DNA of 64,000 nucleotides from Paenibacillus sp. BJ-4 (GTDB lineage Bacteria > Bacillota > Bacilli > Paenibacillales > Paenibacillaceae). Both the position numbers and the translations under genes were made by a program. Location of the stretch: contig NZ_JAIVEM010000149.1 of the NCBI RefSeq assembly GCF_020404765.1, forward strand, positions 62,315-126,314. Direction: 5' to 3'. How positions within the stretch are numbered: position 1 is the stretch's first letter; each line of letters opens with the position of its first letter. Under the pieces are notes generated by a model that ran no database searches, was not told the origin of the DNA, and saw only the letters and a list, made by a program, of their open reading frames with translations. Below, piece by piece: positions 51,325 to 60,602 of the stretch.

Positions 51325-52209
51325 ATGATTGTGGAAAAGGGAGTGTGGAACCGGCTCCGGTCACGGCTGCTGTTTACTGGTCCAACCTTGTTGGCCTTCA
51401 TAACGGTAATGATCATTCCGTTTTTGTACGGCATCTATTTGACGTTCACGAACTGGGACGGTATTTCCACGACACTATCGCTGGTGGGTGTCCAAAACTA
51501 CCTTGCCGTTTTTCGGGATACTGAGTTTTGGAAATCGTTCGGCTTGACGCTCAAATATGTGTTTTATACTGTAGTTCTTATCAATGTTATCGCTTTTATG
51601 CTGGCCTATGTGCTGACAAAAGGGTTAAAGGGACAGAGTATTTTCCGGGCGGGATTTTTTCTGCCCAACCTTGTCGGCGGCATTGTACTCGGTTTTATCT
51701 GGCAGTTTATCTTCAACAACGTACTTGTCTACTTGGGACAACATGCTGGCATTCAGTCACTCAGCACAACTTGGCTGGCTGATCCCGACAAAGCTTTCTG
51801 GGCACTCGTGATTGTAACTGTGTGGCAGAACGCGGGTTACATGATGGTCATTTACATCGCGGGATTGACCGGTGTGCCGAATGATATTATGGAGGCTGCA
51901 AGCATTGATGGGGCGAACAGCTGGATTAGACTGCGGAAAATGGTCCTTCCCTTGATGGTTCCTTCTTTCATCGTATGTATATTTTTGTCCCTGCAGCGCG
52001 GATTTATGGTCTATGACGTGAACTTGGCGCTCACGAAAGGCGGGCCGTTCAGCAGTACTCAAATGGTGTCGATGCATGTGTATGAAAAGGCTTTCCTTTC
52101 CCGTGATTATGGTGTGGGGCAGGCGGAAGCATTCGTACTATTCCTGATGGTTGCTCTCATCACCCTGCTTCAGGTTTATTTTAGCAAGAAGTTGGAGGTG
52201 GAGGCATAA
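51325..52209 (+). CDS. Sugar ABC transporter permease (MalF/UgpA-like)
   Basis: 294 residues with six predicted membrane helices. The EAA loop is MEAASIDGANSWIRLRKMVLPLMVP. Near the start are FTGPTLLAFITVMIIPFLYG and LTFTNWDG, standard for the first permease of CUT1 systems. It pairs with the next gene to form the channel; the ATPase (MsmX-type) is not encoded here and is usually shared. AGAGGGGGATCATC precedes. The stop overlaps the next start by one base (TAATG). Confidence 0.9.
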   Translation: MIVEKGVWNRLRSRLLFTGPTLLAFITVMIIPFLYGIYLTFTNWDGISTTLSLVGVQNYLAVFRDTEFWKSFGLTLKYVFYTVVLINVIAFMLAYVLTKGLKGQSIFRAGFFLPNLVGGIVLGFIWQFIFNNVLVYLGQHAGIQSLSTTWLADPDKAFWALVIVTVWQNAGYMMVIYIAGLTGVPNDIMEAASIDGANSWIRLRKMVLPLMVPSFIVCIFLSLQRGFMVYDVNLALTKGGPFSSTQMVSMHVYEKAFLSRDYGVGQAEAFVLFLMVALITLLQVYFSKKLEVEA

Positions 52210-53036
52210 TGACAAGTCAAAAAGCCGTTTCCTTCATCATCAAGTTCATTGTACTGACAGTCGTGCTCATATTGTTCATCGTGCCATTCGTTTTTCTGCT
52301 GATCAATTCGTTCAAGGAAAACATAGCCATTACCTCCAATCCGTTATCGCTTCCAGAGGTATTCAATATGGCTAATTATTTGAATGCGTTTAATAAAATG
52401 AATTATATCGATGCTTTCACTAACTCTTTGGTCATAACAGTGTTAAGTGTCTTGTTTATCTCACTGTTCGCGGCGATGACGGCTCATTATTTTGTTAGAA
52501 ACAACACCAAGTTCAACCAATATACGTTTATGCTAATGGTTGCTTCCATGATTATTCCGTTTCAGGCCATCATGATTCCATTGGTGAAAATTTACGGCTC
52601 GCTTGATCTGCTGAACAGCAAGTGGTCACTGATTTACATGTATATAGGTTTTGGCAGCTCGCTGGCCGTCTTCATTTTTCATGGATTCGTGAAAAGCATT
52701 CCGAAGGAGCTGGAGGAAGCGGCGCTGATTGACGGCTGCACGCGGATTCAGACATTTTTTCGGATCGTGTTTCCAGTATTGATGCCTACGACAGCCACCA
52801 TTTCCATTCTCAATGTACTGTGGATCTGGAATGATTTTCTGCTGCCTTCCCTCATTCTGGTTGATCCAGAGCAAAGGACACTTCCATTGTCCACGTACAA
52901 CTTTTACGGAACCTACACAGTGGATTACGGTCCGCTGATGGCAAGTTTGGTACTGACGGTATTTCCTATCATTATCATCTATTTGTTCGCCCAGAAATAT
53001 ATTATTCAGGGTGTTATGCAAGGTTCGATTAAATAA
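52209..53036 (+). CDS. Sugar ABC transporter permease (MalG/UgpE-like)
   Basis: 275 residues with six membrane helices. FIVPFVFLLINSFKE near the start, MIIPFQAIMIPLVKI in the middle and the EAA loop EEAALIDGCTRIQTFFRIVFPVLMP are typical of the second CUT1 permease. The protein ends with the common KYIIQGVMQGSIK. GGAGGTGGAGGC precedes the ATG, which overlaps the previous stop, giving coupled translation. Confidence 0.9.
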   Translation: MTSQKAVSFIIKFIVLTVVLILFIVPFVFLLINSFKENIAITSNPLSLPEVFNMANYLNAFNKMNYIDAFTNSLVITVLSVLFISLFAAMTAHYFVRNNTKFNQYTFMLMVASMIIPFQAIMIPLVKIYGSLDLLNSKWSLIYMYIGFGSSLAVFIFHGFVKSIPKELEEAALIDGCTRIQTFFRIVFPVLMPTTATISILNVLWIWNDFLLPSLILVDPEQRTLPLSTYNFYGTYTVDYGPLMASLVLTVFPIIIIYLFAQKYIIQGVMQGSIK

Positions 53037-53055
53037 CGGTAGGGGAGAGGAGGTC

Positions 53056-53594
53056 TTGAAACAAACTAGAGTGTATACGAGAGAGCGTGCAGATCAATTT
53101 ATTTCTCAATCGAAGTATATGCAGGCTGCTGTTCCGTCCGCTTGAAGAGGTAAAGAATTACCGATCCAATCTGTTCGAGCAGCGGGATATCTTACTGACA
53201 GGCCAGCAGATTATGGAGACAGGCGGGGACAGCTATGAATTGAAGGTCGTATTTGAGTATGAGGCTGGTAACACCGATGAATTCGGCTTGAAACTCAGGG
53301 TGGGTAGCGAAGAGGAGACTATCGTACCGTCCCGATGACGGTCTGTTCCGTTTCAACCGTGAGTGTGCTGGTATCGGAGCGGGTGGTGAGAGAAGAGTGC
53401 CCGTGGGCTTGCACGAGGGCTGTCTGGAGCTTCGGATTTTCGTCGATAAAAGCTCGGTGGGAATATTTATAGGTGACGGTGAATACGTCCTAACAGAAAG
53501 GGTGTATCCTGGACTGGAATCATTGGGCATTCGTGCGTTTGCGAGCGGAAAGTGTACGATTGTTTCGTTTCAGAAATGGGATATCTTCATATAG
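53056..53594 (+). pseudogene. GH32 (sucrose/levan hydrolase family) gene with catalytic domain deleted and frame lost
   Basis: After GGAGG a TTG starts MKQTRVYTRERADQFISQSK, which looks like the N-terminal helix of GH32 enzymes. At about 53125 the sequence jumps to the C-terminal beta-sandwich in another frame: LFRPLEEVKNYRSNLFEQRD, ETGGDSYELKVVFEYEAGN. After another break near 53330 it continues with LHEGCLELRIFVDKSSVGIF, DGEYVLTERVYP and KCTIVSFQKWDIFI. LxLRIFVDKSSVxxF is the hallmark of the GH32 C-terminal domain. The whole five-bladed propeller with the WMNDPNG and RDP motifs (about 300 residues) is missing, so no activity can remain. Confidence 0.8.
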
Positions 53595-53608
53595 AACTGC
53601 ATGAAAAA

Positions 53609-53647
53609 ACAGGAACCTGACCGTTGATGGCCAGGCTCCTGTATTTC
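53609..53647 (+). terminator. Terminator at the end of the sugar ABC operon
   Basis: ACAGGA-A-CCTG and CAGG-C-TCCTGT pair across a short loop and are followed by ATTTCGG. It lies 14 bp after the GH32 remnant. Confidence 0.7.
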
Positions 53648-53861
53648 GGCATGGTTGATACTTCTAGGCCTTTGCTTACCGCAGTGAAACAGTACAAACA
53701 ACGGGAAAACCAACATGTCTTCCACTGTCTCTCAAATAAGAGTTTACTCTTGCAAAAACTGAGAGGATATGCTTACCATTTCCTAACAGGTTAAATATCT
53801 TATTGATCCTAATGTACATTATTATGCTCCTCATACAATGTTTTACGTATTTCCTGATTCA

Positions 53862-54563
53862 TTACCCCTTCTGTTTGTAAAATTCATGATACAACTTCAT
53901 TAGTGCACGCTTCTCAATCCGTGATACATACGAACGAGAAATCCCGAGTTCTCGGGCAATTTCGCGTTGTGTACGTTCCTCTCCTCCGGCTTCCAGGCCG
54001 AATCGACCAATTACCACTTCTTTTTCACGCTCATCTAAAATATCCAGGTTGCGATAGATTTTACTCTTTTCGATTTTAAGCTGTACCTTATCTACAATGT
54101 CGTCTGTATCTGTACCGAGGATATCAATTAAGGTAATTTCATTACCTTCTTTGTCCGTTCCTATAGGATCGTGCAGAGATACGTCTTTGCGTGTTTTTTT
54201 CAGAGATCTTAAATGCATTAGAATTTCATTTTCTATACAACGAGCTGCAAATGTTGCCAGCTTTGTGCCTTTCCCGGTCTGAAAGCTTTCGATAGCTTTT
54301 ATCAGTCCGATGGTGCCGATGGATATGAGGTCCTCCAAATCTTCGCCTGTATTATCAAATTTTTTCACAATATGAGCTACCAGCCGCAGGTTATGCTCAA
54401 TGAGTGTGTTGCGGGAATGTGCATTGCCTTCGGCAAACAGCTTTAGGTGTCGTGCTTCCTCTTTCTCGGTCAATGGCTGCGGAAAGGCGTTGTTTTTCAC
54501 GTAAGAGACGAGTAACGTCAATTCCTTGATGAACAGAGCAATAGCACTAAATAGTCCGGGCAC
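53862..54563 (-). CDS. sigK: RNA polymerase sporulation sigma factor SigK
   Basis: 233 residues. The N-terminal pro-sequence (1-20, hydrophobic: [20 protein letters not shown]) is removed by SpoIVFB in the family. The mature region has [46 protein letters not shown], the region 2 tract [32 protein letters not shown] and the region 4 [23 protein letters not shown]. SigK directs late mother-cell transcription (coat, germination). GTG 54563 with AGGAGGTGTC was preferred to the GTG nine bases upstream, which overlaps that site. The gene is continuous, with no skin-like insertion. Confidence 0.93.
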   Translation of the reverse strand: MPGLFSAIALFIKELTLLVSYVKNNAFPQPLTEKEEARHLKLFAEGNAHSRNTLIEHNLRLVAHIVKKFDNTGEDLEDLISIGTIGLIKAIESFQTGKGTKLATFAARCIENEILMHLRSLKKTRKDVSLHDPIGTDKEGNEITLIDILGTDTDDIVDKVQLKIEKSKIYRNLDILDEREKEVVIGRFGLEAGGEERTQREIARELGISRSYVSRIEKRALMKLYHEFYKQKG

Positions 54564-54816
54564 GGATGACACCTCCTGAGGTAGTTGCGAACTTACCAGC
54601 CTTTGTTACTTACCGGGCTTGCGGTCTGTTTATTGTATGTGGGCAGGTGTCTATCCGTGCCTGTACTCCTAAAACTGCTACATAACAATTTATGGGTCCA
54701 TCCTATACGAGTACATTTCTGAAGTTTAATTTTCGTACAATGACGCTGTGAGAAAATTTGTTTATACTTAAACTACTTAAGCAGTGAAGAGCGTAATAGA
54801 TTCGAGGAGGAAGTCA

Positions 54817-55287
54817 ATGATTTTAGTCAGCTCGTGTTTGGCAGGAATGAAGGTGCGATATAATGGAACGGATAGCCTGGATGTAAATATTCAGAAGCTG
54901 GTAGAGGAAAAGAAGGCCATGATGATTTGCCCTGAGCTGCTGGGAGGCTTTATGACTCCGAGAGAGCCTGCGGAAATTGTTGGGGGGACGGGAGAGGATG
55001 TGCTGAACGGTACAGCCAAGGTGGTCGAGTTCTCGGGCAACGATGTCAGTGATATGTACATTAGAGGTGCACACGAGGCTTTAAGCATAGCTAGAGAGGT
55101 TAACGCAACTCTTATCGTTTTAAAAGAAAACAGTCCGTCCTGCGGATCAGCAGCCATCTATAATGGGGCATTCGAAAACCGTAAAATTGCAGGTAATGGA
55201 GTAACCTCGGCTTTGTTAAAAAAAGAAGGCTTTAAGGTGATCTCGGAAGAACAAATATCGGAAATATTCTTACCTAAGGAAATGTAA
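54817..55287 (+). CDS. DUF523 family protein
   Basis: 156 residues. The family features are SSCLAGMKVRYNGTD near the start, CPELLGGFMTPREPAEIVGG, and LKENSPSCGS with conserved Cys residues, which suggest a metal or iron-sulfur site. The function of DUF523 is not established, although some members are implicated in thiouridine degradation. CGAGGAGGAAGTCA gives the start at MILVSSCLAG. It stands alone, divergent from sigK. Confidence 0.85.
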   Translation: MILVSSCLAGMKVRYNGTDSLDVNIQKLVEEKKAMMICPELLGGFMTPREPAEIVGGTGEDVLNGTAKVVEFSGNDVSDMYIRGAHEALSIAREVNATLIVLKENSPSCGSAAIYNGAFENRKIAGNGVTSALLKKEGFKVISEEQISEIFLPKEM

Positions 55288-55296
55288 TGGAAAATC

Positions 55297-55346
55297 AAGC
55301 GTCTTGACAGCTTACAGGCTCATACACCTGCGGGCCAAGACGCTTG
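55297..55346. terminator. Hairpin between DUF523 and YdcF-like genes
   Basis: CAAGCGTCTTG and CAAGACGCTTG are perfectly complementary across a 28-base loop. The T-run is poor, but the position between convergent genes supports a terminator role. Confidence 0.6.
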
Positions 55347-55378
55347 TTCGTGTGTGCTGTTACACCATAGGCGCCCCA

Positions 55379-56128
55379 TTATTTAAGCTTTAATGCCAAA
55401 ATTCCTAGATATTCCTTGAGGGCTGTTCCGGTTGTTGACATCGCTCCGGCGGACGGCGAGAGCTTGGCGGCATACAGTGAAAGATTTTCACTTGCCAGAT
55501 AGTCGGTTGGATAAGGTGTGACCTGTATGCCTGCACGCTGAAATTCCAGCGCAGCACGTGGCATATGGAAAGCAGAGGTCACCAGAATGGGTTTTGTGAG
55601 CTGATGCTGTTTCAAAATTCGAGCTGTAAATGCGGCATTTTGCTGTGTGTTCAAGGAACGGTTTTCGATCAGGATATCCTTTGCCGGAATACCGAGTCCG
55701 AGAAGCTGCCTTTGGGCAATATCCGCTTCATTACCACTGTCGCCAAACACTTGTCCACCTGAAAAAAGAATCGGCAAGCCTGTTGCTTCGTGCAGCCGGG
55801 CTGCAGTGAGTAATCGGTTGGCCGCAGAGCCTAACAGATTGCCTTGTCCATTGATGTCCGGGGTTCCAGCTGTGGCTCCGCCTCCCAGCACGACAATAAC
55901 ATCGCCTTGAACGGTGCGAGGCTGTGGATACTGCTTTTCCAGACTGCTGATTAGCGAATCTCCAACCAAGTTGGTGGAGAAAGCATATAGCAGCAATGTG
56001 ACCACAAGCAGCACGACAGCAGGTTTACGTGCACGTTTCCACAACCAGACTACAAGCCCAGCCATGGCGAGAATAAACAAACCGGGAGGGAGCACGAAGC
56101 TGTACAAAAATTTGATGATATAAATCAA
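55379..56128 (-). CDS. YdcF/ElyC-family (DUF218) membrane protein
   Basis: 249 residues. Two N-terminal membrane helices (about 5-25 and 34-55) are followed by the DUF218 domain: GDVIVVLGGGAT, ANRLLTAARLHEATGLPILFSGG, ENRSLNTQQNAAFTARIL and LVTSAFHMPRAALEF. Family members act in cell-envelope functions (ElyC, SanA) with an unclear reaction. The start appears to be TTG with GGAGGTTG upstream. Apart from the convergent hairpin there is no neighbour link. Confidence 0.85.
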   Translation of the reverse strand: MIYIIKFLYSFVLPPGLFILAMAGLVVWLWKRARKPAVVLLVVTLLLYAFSTNLVGDSLISSLEKQYPQPRTVQGDVIVVLGGGATAGTPDINGQGNLLGSAANRLLTAARLHEATGLPILFSGGQVFGDSGNEADIAQRQLLGLGIPAKDILIENRSLNTQQNAAFTARILKQHQLTKPILVTSAFHMPRAALEFQRAGIQVTPYPTDYLASENLSLYAAKLSPSAGAMSTTGTALKEYLGILALKLK

Positions 56129-56301
56129 GTGCAGACAACCTCCTATCCTTATAAGCTCTATCTTTCTTTTTGGTATATTGTAACATAGACAATTACCCGC
56201 TTCCTCTGCCCGGAAATTTCACATATTTTGTTTGAAAAAGTTGTTTTATAGGCGTAGTATATAAAATCTAAGGATTTTTTTCATAGAGGAGCGAGAGCAT
56301 C

Positions 56302-57189
56302 ATGGGAGAGTTGACGACAGCCAAGCGAATAATGATGATCGCGCTATTGGTTGTATTATGGGGCATTTCTTGGCCCATCTATAAAGTGGCACTGCAATTC
56401 ACGCCTCCACTTCTGTTTGCAGGGCTACGTACACTGCTAGGAGGTTTGCTGCTGGGGGCGATTTTAGCGCCTCGCTGGAATCGTATCCGTTGGAAAGAAA
56501 ATTGGCGGGTGTATGCTATTTCCGGTATTTTTAATGTGGTACTTTTCTATGGTCTGCAAACGGTGGGGCTGATGTACGTACCATCCGGGCTGTTTTCTGT
56601 GCTGGTATACCTCCAGCCCGTACTGGTAGGCATTTTTGCATGGATGTGGCTGGGTGAAGCGATGTCTGGACTCAAGGTAACTGGATTGGTCATCGGATTT
56701 TTAGGCGTTGCAGCAGTCAGTGTGGGAGGCTTCTCAGGACATGTGGCTGTGGTGGGTGTGATCATCGCGATTATTACAGCCGTCAGCTGGGCATTGGGAA
56801 CGGTCTATGTGAAAAGAGTAAACCAGCGTGTGGATTCGCTGTGGCTGGTTGCATTTCAATGTACACTGGGAGGCATCGTGTTGACGGGAGCCGGAACGGT
56901 GACGGAAAGCTGGTCAGACATCGTATGGAATGTACCGTATTTGTCAGGGCTGATATTCGGAACGGTGCTGGGAATTTCACTTTCCTGGCTGCTGTATTTT
57001 GCACTTGTTAATTCGGGAGATGCGAGTAAGGTGGCGTCTTATACGTTCTTGGTACCTGTGATCTCGGTGTTCGTCAGCTCGTTGGTACTGGGCGAAGCGA
57101 TTACGGCTTTCTTGCTCATCGGTCTGGTCTTAATCGGGCTTAGCATTTATTTGGTTAATCGTAGAGCGAGAGTAGTACAACAAGCTTGA
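56302..57189 (+). CDS. DMT-superfamily (EamA) transporter
   Basis: 295 residues with ten predicted membrane helices in two EamA repeats. Motifs are VLWGISWPIYKVALQFTPP, AGLRTLLGGLLLG, the end of repeat one WLGEAMSGLKVTGLVIGFLG, and repeat two TFLVPVISVFVSSLVLGEAIT. It exports or exchanges a small metabolite; the substrate is unknown. GAGGAGCGAGAGC precedes the ATG. It is a second EamA paralogue in the window (compare 189-1133), but the two are not close copies. Confidence 0.88.
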   Translation: MGELTTAKRIMMIALLVVLWGISWPIYKVALQFTPPLLFAGLRTLLGGLLLGAILAPRWNRIRWKENWRVYAISGIFNVVLFYGLQTVGLMYVPSGLFSVLVYLQPVLVGIFAWMWLGEAMSGLKVTGLVIGFLGVAAVSVGGFSGHVAVVGVIIAIITAVSWALGTVYVKRVNQRVDSLWLVAFQCTLGGIVLTGAGTVTESWSDIVWNVPYLSGLIFGTVLGISLSWLLYFALVNSGDASKVASYTFLVPVISVFVSSLVLGEAITAFLLIGLVLIGLSIYLVNRRARVVQQA

Positions 57190-57219
57190 ATATAATAACG
57201 ATCATGAAGTAACGAATAA

Positions 57220-57252
57220 GGACTCTGCGCAGGTAAGCAGGGTCCCTTTTTA
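57220..57252 (+). terminator. Rho-independent terminator
   Basis: GGACTCTGC (57220-57228) and GCAGGGTCC (57237-57245) pair around GCAGGTAA, followed by CTTTTTAT. Confidence 0.85.
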
Positions 57253-57442
57253 TATGCCGGCAGGAGATACAGTGAAGTGAGTAAGTGACTTGTGTGGGAA
57301 ACGCAACCCAAAAGATAGACCTCAATAAAACGATTTGCCCAGGAGCTTCGTCTTACCTTGTAACTAAAGATTAATTTGGTGTGTAACGGATGGATTCGAG
57401 GGAGAAAACATTTTAGCACATTGGAATGAGGGCAGTACAGCA

Positions 57443-57934
57443 GTGGAGGAAGATCTATTTTTCCAGAAAATATCAGCGCAAAAAAGAAGGCTGTTCGGTA
57501 TCGCATTTAGTTACTTGCGGAATCAAACGGATGCAGTTGATGCGGTACAGGAGACTACCTGCAGAGCGTGGATGAAGCGCAAGCAGGTAAAGGATGCGAA
57601 CAGCTTCGATTCCTGGGTGACTCGTATTCTTATCAATGTTTGTGTAGATGAACAGAGGCGGCGCAAAAGATTGGTTTTGGCAGATGGTCGCATCGATATC
57701 GAAACGAATGAGATGATTAACGACAGCATGCTTGATGTACAGAATGCGCTCGCCAAACTGAAACCCAAACACAGGCATGTCCTGATTCTGAAATATATGC
57801 ACGATATGACGGTGCCGGATATTGCGCGTATTCTCGAAAAGCCGGAGGGAACGATAAAAAGTTGGGTGTATCAGGGTTTGAAGCAGCTGAGACGCAAAAT
57901 GGGGATCGAAGAAGGAGGGCTTAATCATGCGTGA
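57443..57934 (+). CDS. ECF-type RNA polymerase sigma factor
   Basis: 163 residues. Region 2 is about 12-75 (LFGIAFSYLRNQTDAVDAVQETTCRAW, then SFDSWVTRILINVC) and region 4 about 95-150 (ALAKLKPKHRHVLILKYMHDM, then IARILEKPEGTIKSWVYQGL). It directs transcription of a stress regulon and is normally held by a membrane anti-sigma factor; here that is the next gene, which is broken. The start is GTG with GAGGG upstream. The stop overlaps the next start by eight bases. Confidence 0.9.
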   Translation: MEEDLFFQKISAQKRRLFGIAFSYLRNQTDAVDAVQETTCRAWMKRKQVKDANSFDSWVTRILINVCVDEQRRRKRLVLADGRIDIETNEMINDSMLDVQNALAKLKPKHRHVLILKYMHDMTVPDIARILEKPEGTIKSWVYQGLKQLRRKMGIEEGGLNHA

Positions 57935-59492
57935 GGAAGAAAGTTTATTAAGGACGGCGAGTCATGAAATGAAGATTGCGGAGAAAAGAATGGATGACCG
58001 TGTCCTGGACTTTGCAATTTCGCGAGGGATCGCGGAAGGACAGCGTAAAGAGAAGGGATTAAGGAAAAAAGGACGATTGCTGGGGACAGCCGTATTGGGA
58101 GCGGCAGCCGTGATCGGGGCTATATTTGTCGTTCATGATGGAGCCTTGACACCTTCAGGCCCGTCGAACGCTCATTTTGATGCCCATACCGTTTCATTGG
58201 ATTCCAACGAATTCAGCGGTTTTCAAATGCTGGCCGAGCGGGAGCCCGCCATTCGTAGCGCTTTCGAACTCAATGCGGTACAGCCGCTACAGATCACATC
58301 AGGAACAAGGAAGCTATAAACTCACCATAAACGGTTTTTATGCCGGAAGTGACCGGATTACCTTGCTTTACAGCTTTGAAAATAAAGGCACCAAACCCGT
58401 CGATTTGGATCATTTTTCCATAGTGGATCGTTCGGAGCCAGCCTCCGCCCGTTTTACTATGATCGACGTATCATCTATCCATAGAGCACGCTCGGAAATG
58501 ATGAAAGGACTACTACATCAGTTTGAGCCCGGGACCAGCTATGGGATCATGGAATTTTATGTGGCAAAGAAAGCGGATTGGCTGAAATTGCAGTTGAACA
58601 CGACGTTAGTCCCTGCACAGACGGCCAAAGATTTGCAGACGAATATCAATATCCCTAAAAATGCGGTTCGTTTTGAATTTAAGGACCCAGCAGTTCTTGC
58701 CGATACAACCCAAATTAGAAACCGTTTTAGCCTCGATTTTGAGCTTGCATCTCAATCGCTGGTGTCTAATAATCGCGTATTCAGCATTAAAAAACGATGG
58801 AAATTGCCGGTCAAAAGATTGACGTGGAAAAGGCAGTTGTGTCCCCTGCCGGGATAAGCCTCGTTTATCGCTATGATTAGCGGAATACGTTTGATATTCA
58901 TGAGCTGGTGAACCCAAGCCTGGTGATCACATCGAAGTCCGGGAAGGAATACTTATTTTCCTCACTCCTGATGCCGACGTTTAGCGGTTCCGATGGTCGG
59001 ATAACGACATTATTCAAAGATTATGAGGGTGTGGAAGATCTGCATATACAATCAATCCGCTTCAAAGCAGCAGGAATTCAGGGGATTGAAAAAGCCAAGT
59101 CCACATTAGTTGTCGACATGGATAAAAAACAAATACTTGCTGGCCCAGATGATTCCGTCTCGGTTGTAGCGCTTCCCGAAGGGGAAAAATCACAGCTCGT
59201 TGCAGAAGCCCAAGCTAGAGTGCTTACGCTGAAACTTTCCCATAACGGGCGAAAACACCGTATGCTTTCTCTTGACCCCGTTTTTACAGACGGTGATCAT
59301 GTCGAACACAAGCTTACTGAAGGATATGATTGGTCGAAAGAAGTGCATTTGTATAAATCACAGGAAAAATACGATAACAGCTTCTTTTACTACACTTTGG
59401 ATAAGCATTATCCTCAGCCGCTTACTTTCCACATTCACGGTTATGATCGTAAAATTTCTGATCCGCAGGGATTAATAGTTCCGGTTGAGTAA
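57927..59492 (+). pseudogene. DUF4179 anti-sigma factor gene with two frameshifts and a stop
   Basis: The N-terminal part (frame of ATG 57927) has a cytoplasmic domain, one membrane helix (LLGTAVLGAAAVIGAIFVVH) and ends at TAA 58317. Inserted-base evidence near 58300 (TCAGGAAC) shifts to a second frame carrying EQGSYKLTINGFYAGSDRIT. A second shift in the A6 run at 58789-58794 returns to the first frame (MEIAGQKIDVEKAVVSPAGI). An in-frame TAG follows at 58878, after which the frame continues RNTFDIHELVNPSLVITS to the end at 59492. The reassembled protein of about 520 residues matches the DUF4179 layout. Three lesions make sequencing error unlikely as the sole cause. Confidence 0.75.
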
Positions 59493-59512
59493 TTAATTCA
59501 ATTCGTTAAGAT

Positions 59513-59550
59513 CTTCAACAAGGCAGTTGGCTGCCTTGTTGAAGGGGTTT
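59513..59550 (+). terminator. Hairpin after the anti-sigma pseudogene
   Basis: CTTCAACAAGGCAG and CTGCCTTGTTGAAG form a perfect 14-bp stem around TTGG. The tail GGGTTTCC is weak, so termination may be partial. Confidence 0.65.
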
Positions 59551-59624
59551 CCTCCCTGGGGAGTTGGTTAAGATTAAGATATGGGTGACAGCGTACAGCC
59601 AATCAAAGAAGGGAGCAGCAGACC

Positions 59625-60401
59625 ATGACACGCAAATTGTTGATAACGGGAGCGGCGGGTACAATTGGGAAAGTAATATATGAAGGGCTGAAACGTGAAG
59701 GGAAATATGAAATCACCGCCGCTGACTTGAAGAGGGATGAAGAGGCGGGAATTGTCGAAATGGACATACATGATGCCGCACGACTGGATGAGCTGACACG
59801 CGGGGTGGATACGGTACTGCATTTTGCATGGATCAAGGATGAAGGGGATTTCCTCGGCAAAGTACTATCTGGCAATGTAAGCGGAGCCTATAAGCTATAT
59901 GAAGCGGCGGTACAAAATGGGGTAAAGCGTATTATTTTCGCCAGCTCCAATCATGCGACAGGCTTTTATAAAGTGGGCGAGACCATCGATGTGGAAGATC
60001 CCTACCGACCGGACAGTTTTTATGGATTGAGTAAATGCTACATTGAGCTGTTGGGCCGGCTGTATGCTGATCAGGGCAAAATATCCTCATTTAACATTCG
60101 TATCGGCAATTTTCCTGGGGATGATCGGCCTCATTCGGAGCGTGCCGCGCATATTTGGATCTCCGAGCGCGATATGCTTCATCTGACCATCTGCTGTATC
60201 GAGGCTCGCTCGGAAATGGGCTATCTTAATTTGTACGGCACATCCGCCAACACCGATAATTATTATGATATCGGCTATCTGGAAGAGCTAATCGGATATA
60301 AGCCGCAGGATAATGCCGCCGAGCTGCTGGAGCAGGCACAGAAAAACGGATTTCGGGTAAAACAGGATGAGACTGCTTTCCAAGGTGGGCAAAAGGAATA
60401 G
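59625..60401 (+). CDS. NAD-dependent uronate-dehydrogenase-like SDR enzyme
   Basis: 258 residues of the extended SDR family. The NAD loop is LLITGAAGTIGKVI, and the substrate and catalytic regions read FASSNHATGFY and YGLSKCYIE (Tyr and Lys of YxxxK), with the family's characteristic RPDSFYGLSKC. Bacterial uronate dehydrogenases have the same pattern and oxidise galacturonate or glucuronate to the lactone. The match suggests uronate use, fitting a KdgT permease at 23.7 kb, but a related sugar epimerase role is possible. AAGAAGGGAGCAGCAG precedes the ATG. Confidence 0.8.
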   Translation: MTRKLLITGAAGTIGKVIYEGLKREGKYEITAADLKRDEEAGIVEMDIHDAARLDELTRGVDTVLHFAWIKDEGDFLGKVLSGNVSGAYKLYEAAVQNGVKRIIFASSNHATGFYKVGETIDVEDPYRPDSFYGLSKCYIELLGRLYADQGKISSFNIRIGNFPGDDRPHSERAAHIWISERDMLHLTICCIEARSEMGYLNLYGTSANTDNYYDIGYLEELIGYKPQDNAAELLEQAQKNGFRVKQDETAFQGGQKE

Positions 60402-60514
60402 AGCGAGGCGCCTACTGGCGCCTTATATTACACAATACTTCACAAATATCCGAATTGTTCACTCCTTAGGACACTCCTTTGTTCATGAAGCATGAAAGGC
60501 TTCACTTTTCATTT

Positions 60515-60528
60515 TGAATGCGCTTACA
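60515..60528. promoter_or_regulatory. cre-like site upstream of the LplB-type operon
   Basis: TGAATGCGCTTACA matches the CcpA consensus TGWAANCGNTNWCA except for T at position 5. It lies 75 bp before the first permease gene, so CcpA control of the sugar operon is likely. Confidence 0.55.
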
Positions 60529-60602
60529 TAAGATAAGGTCATACGGCGGCAGTGCTGCAAACCATGCTGTCGGTAACGTATACAGAGGGGGAGTGACTCA
60601 CA

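Noticed and set aside
53862-54563. skin-like interruption of sigK
   Set aside because: The sigK frame is continuous from pro-sequence to region 4, so no rearrangement is needed.
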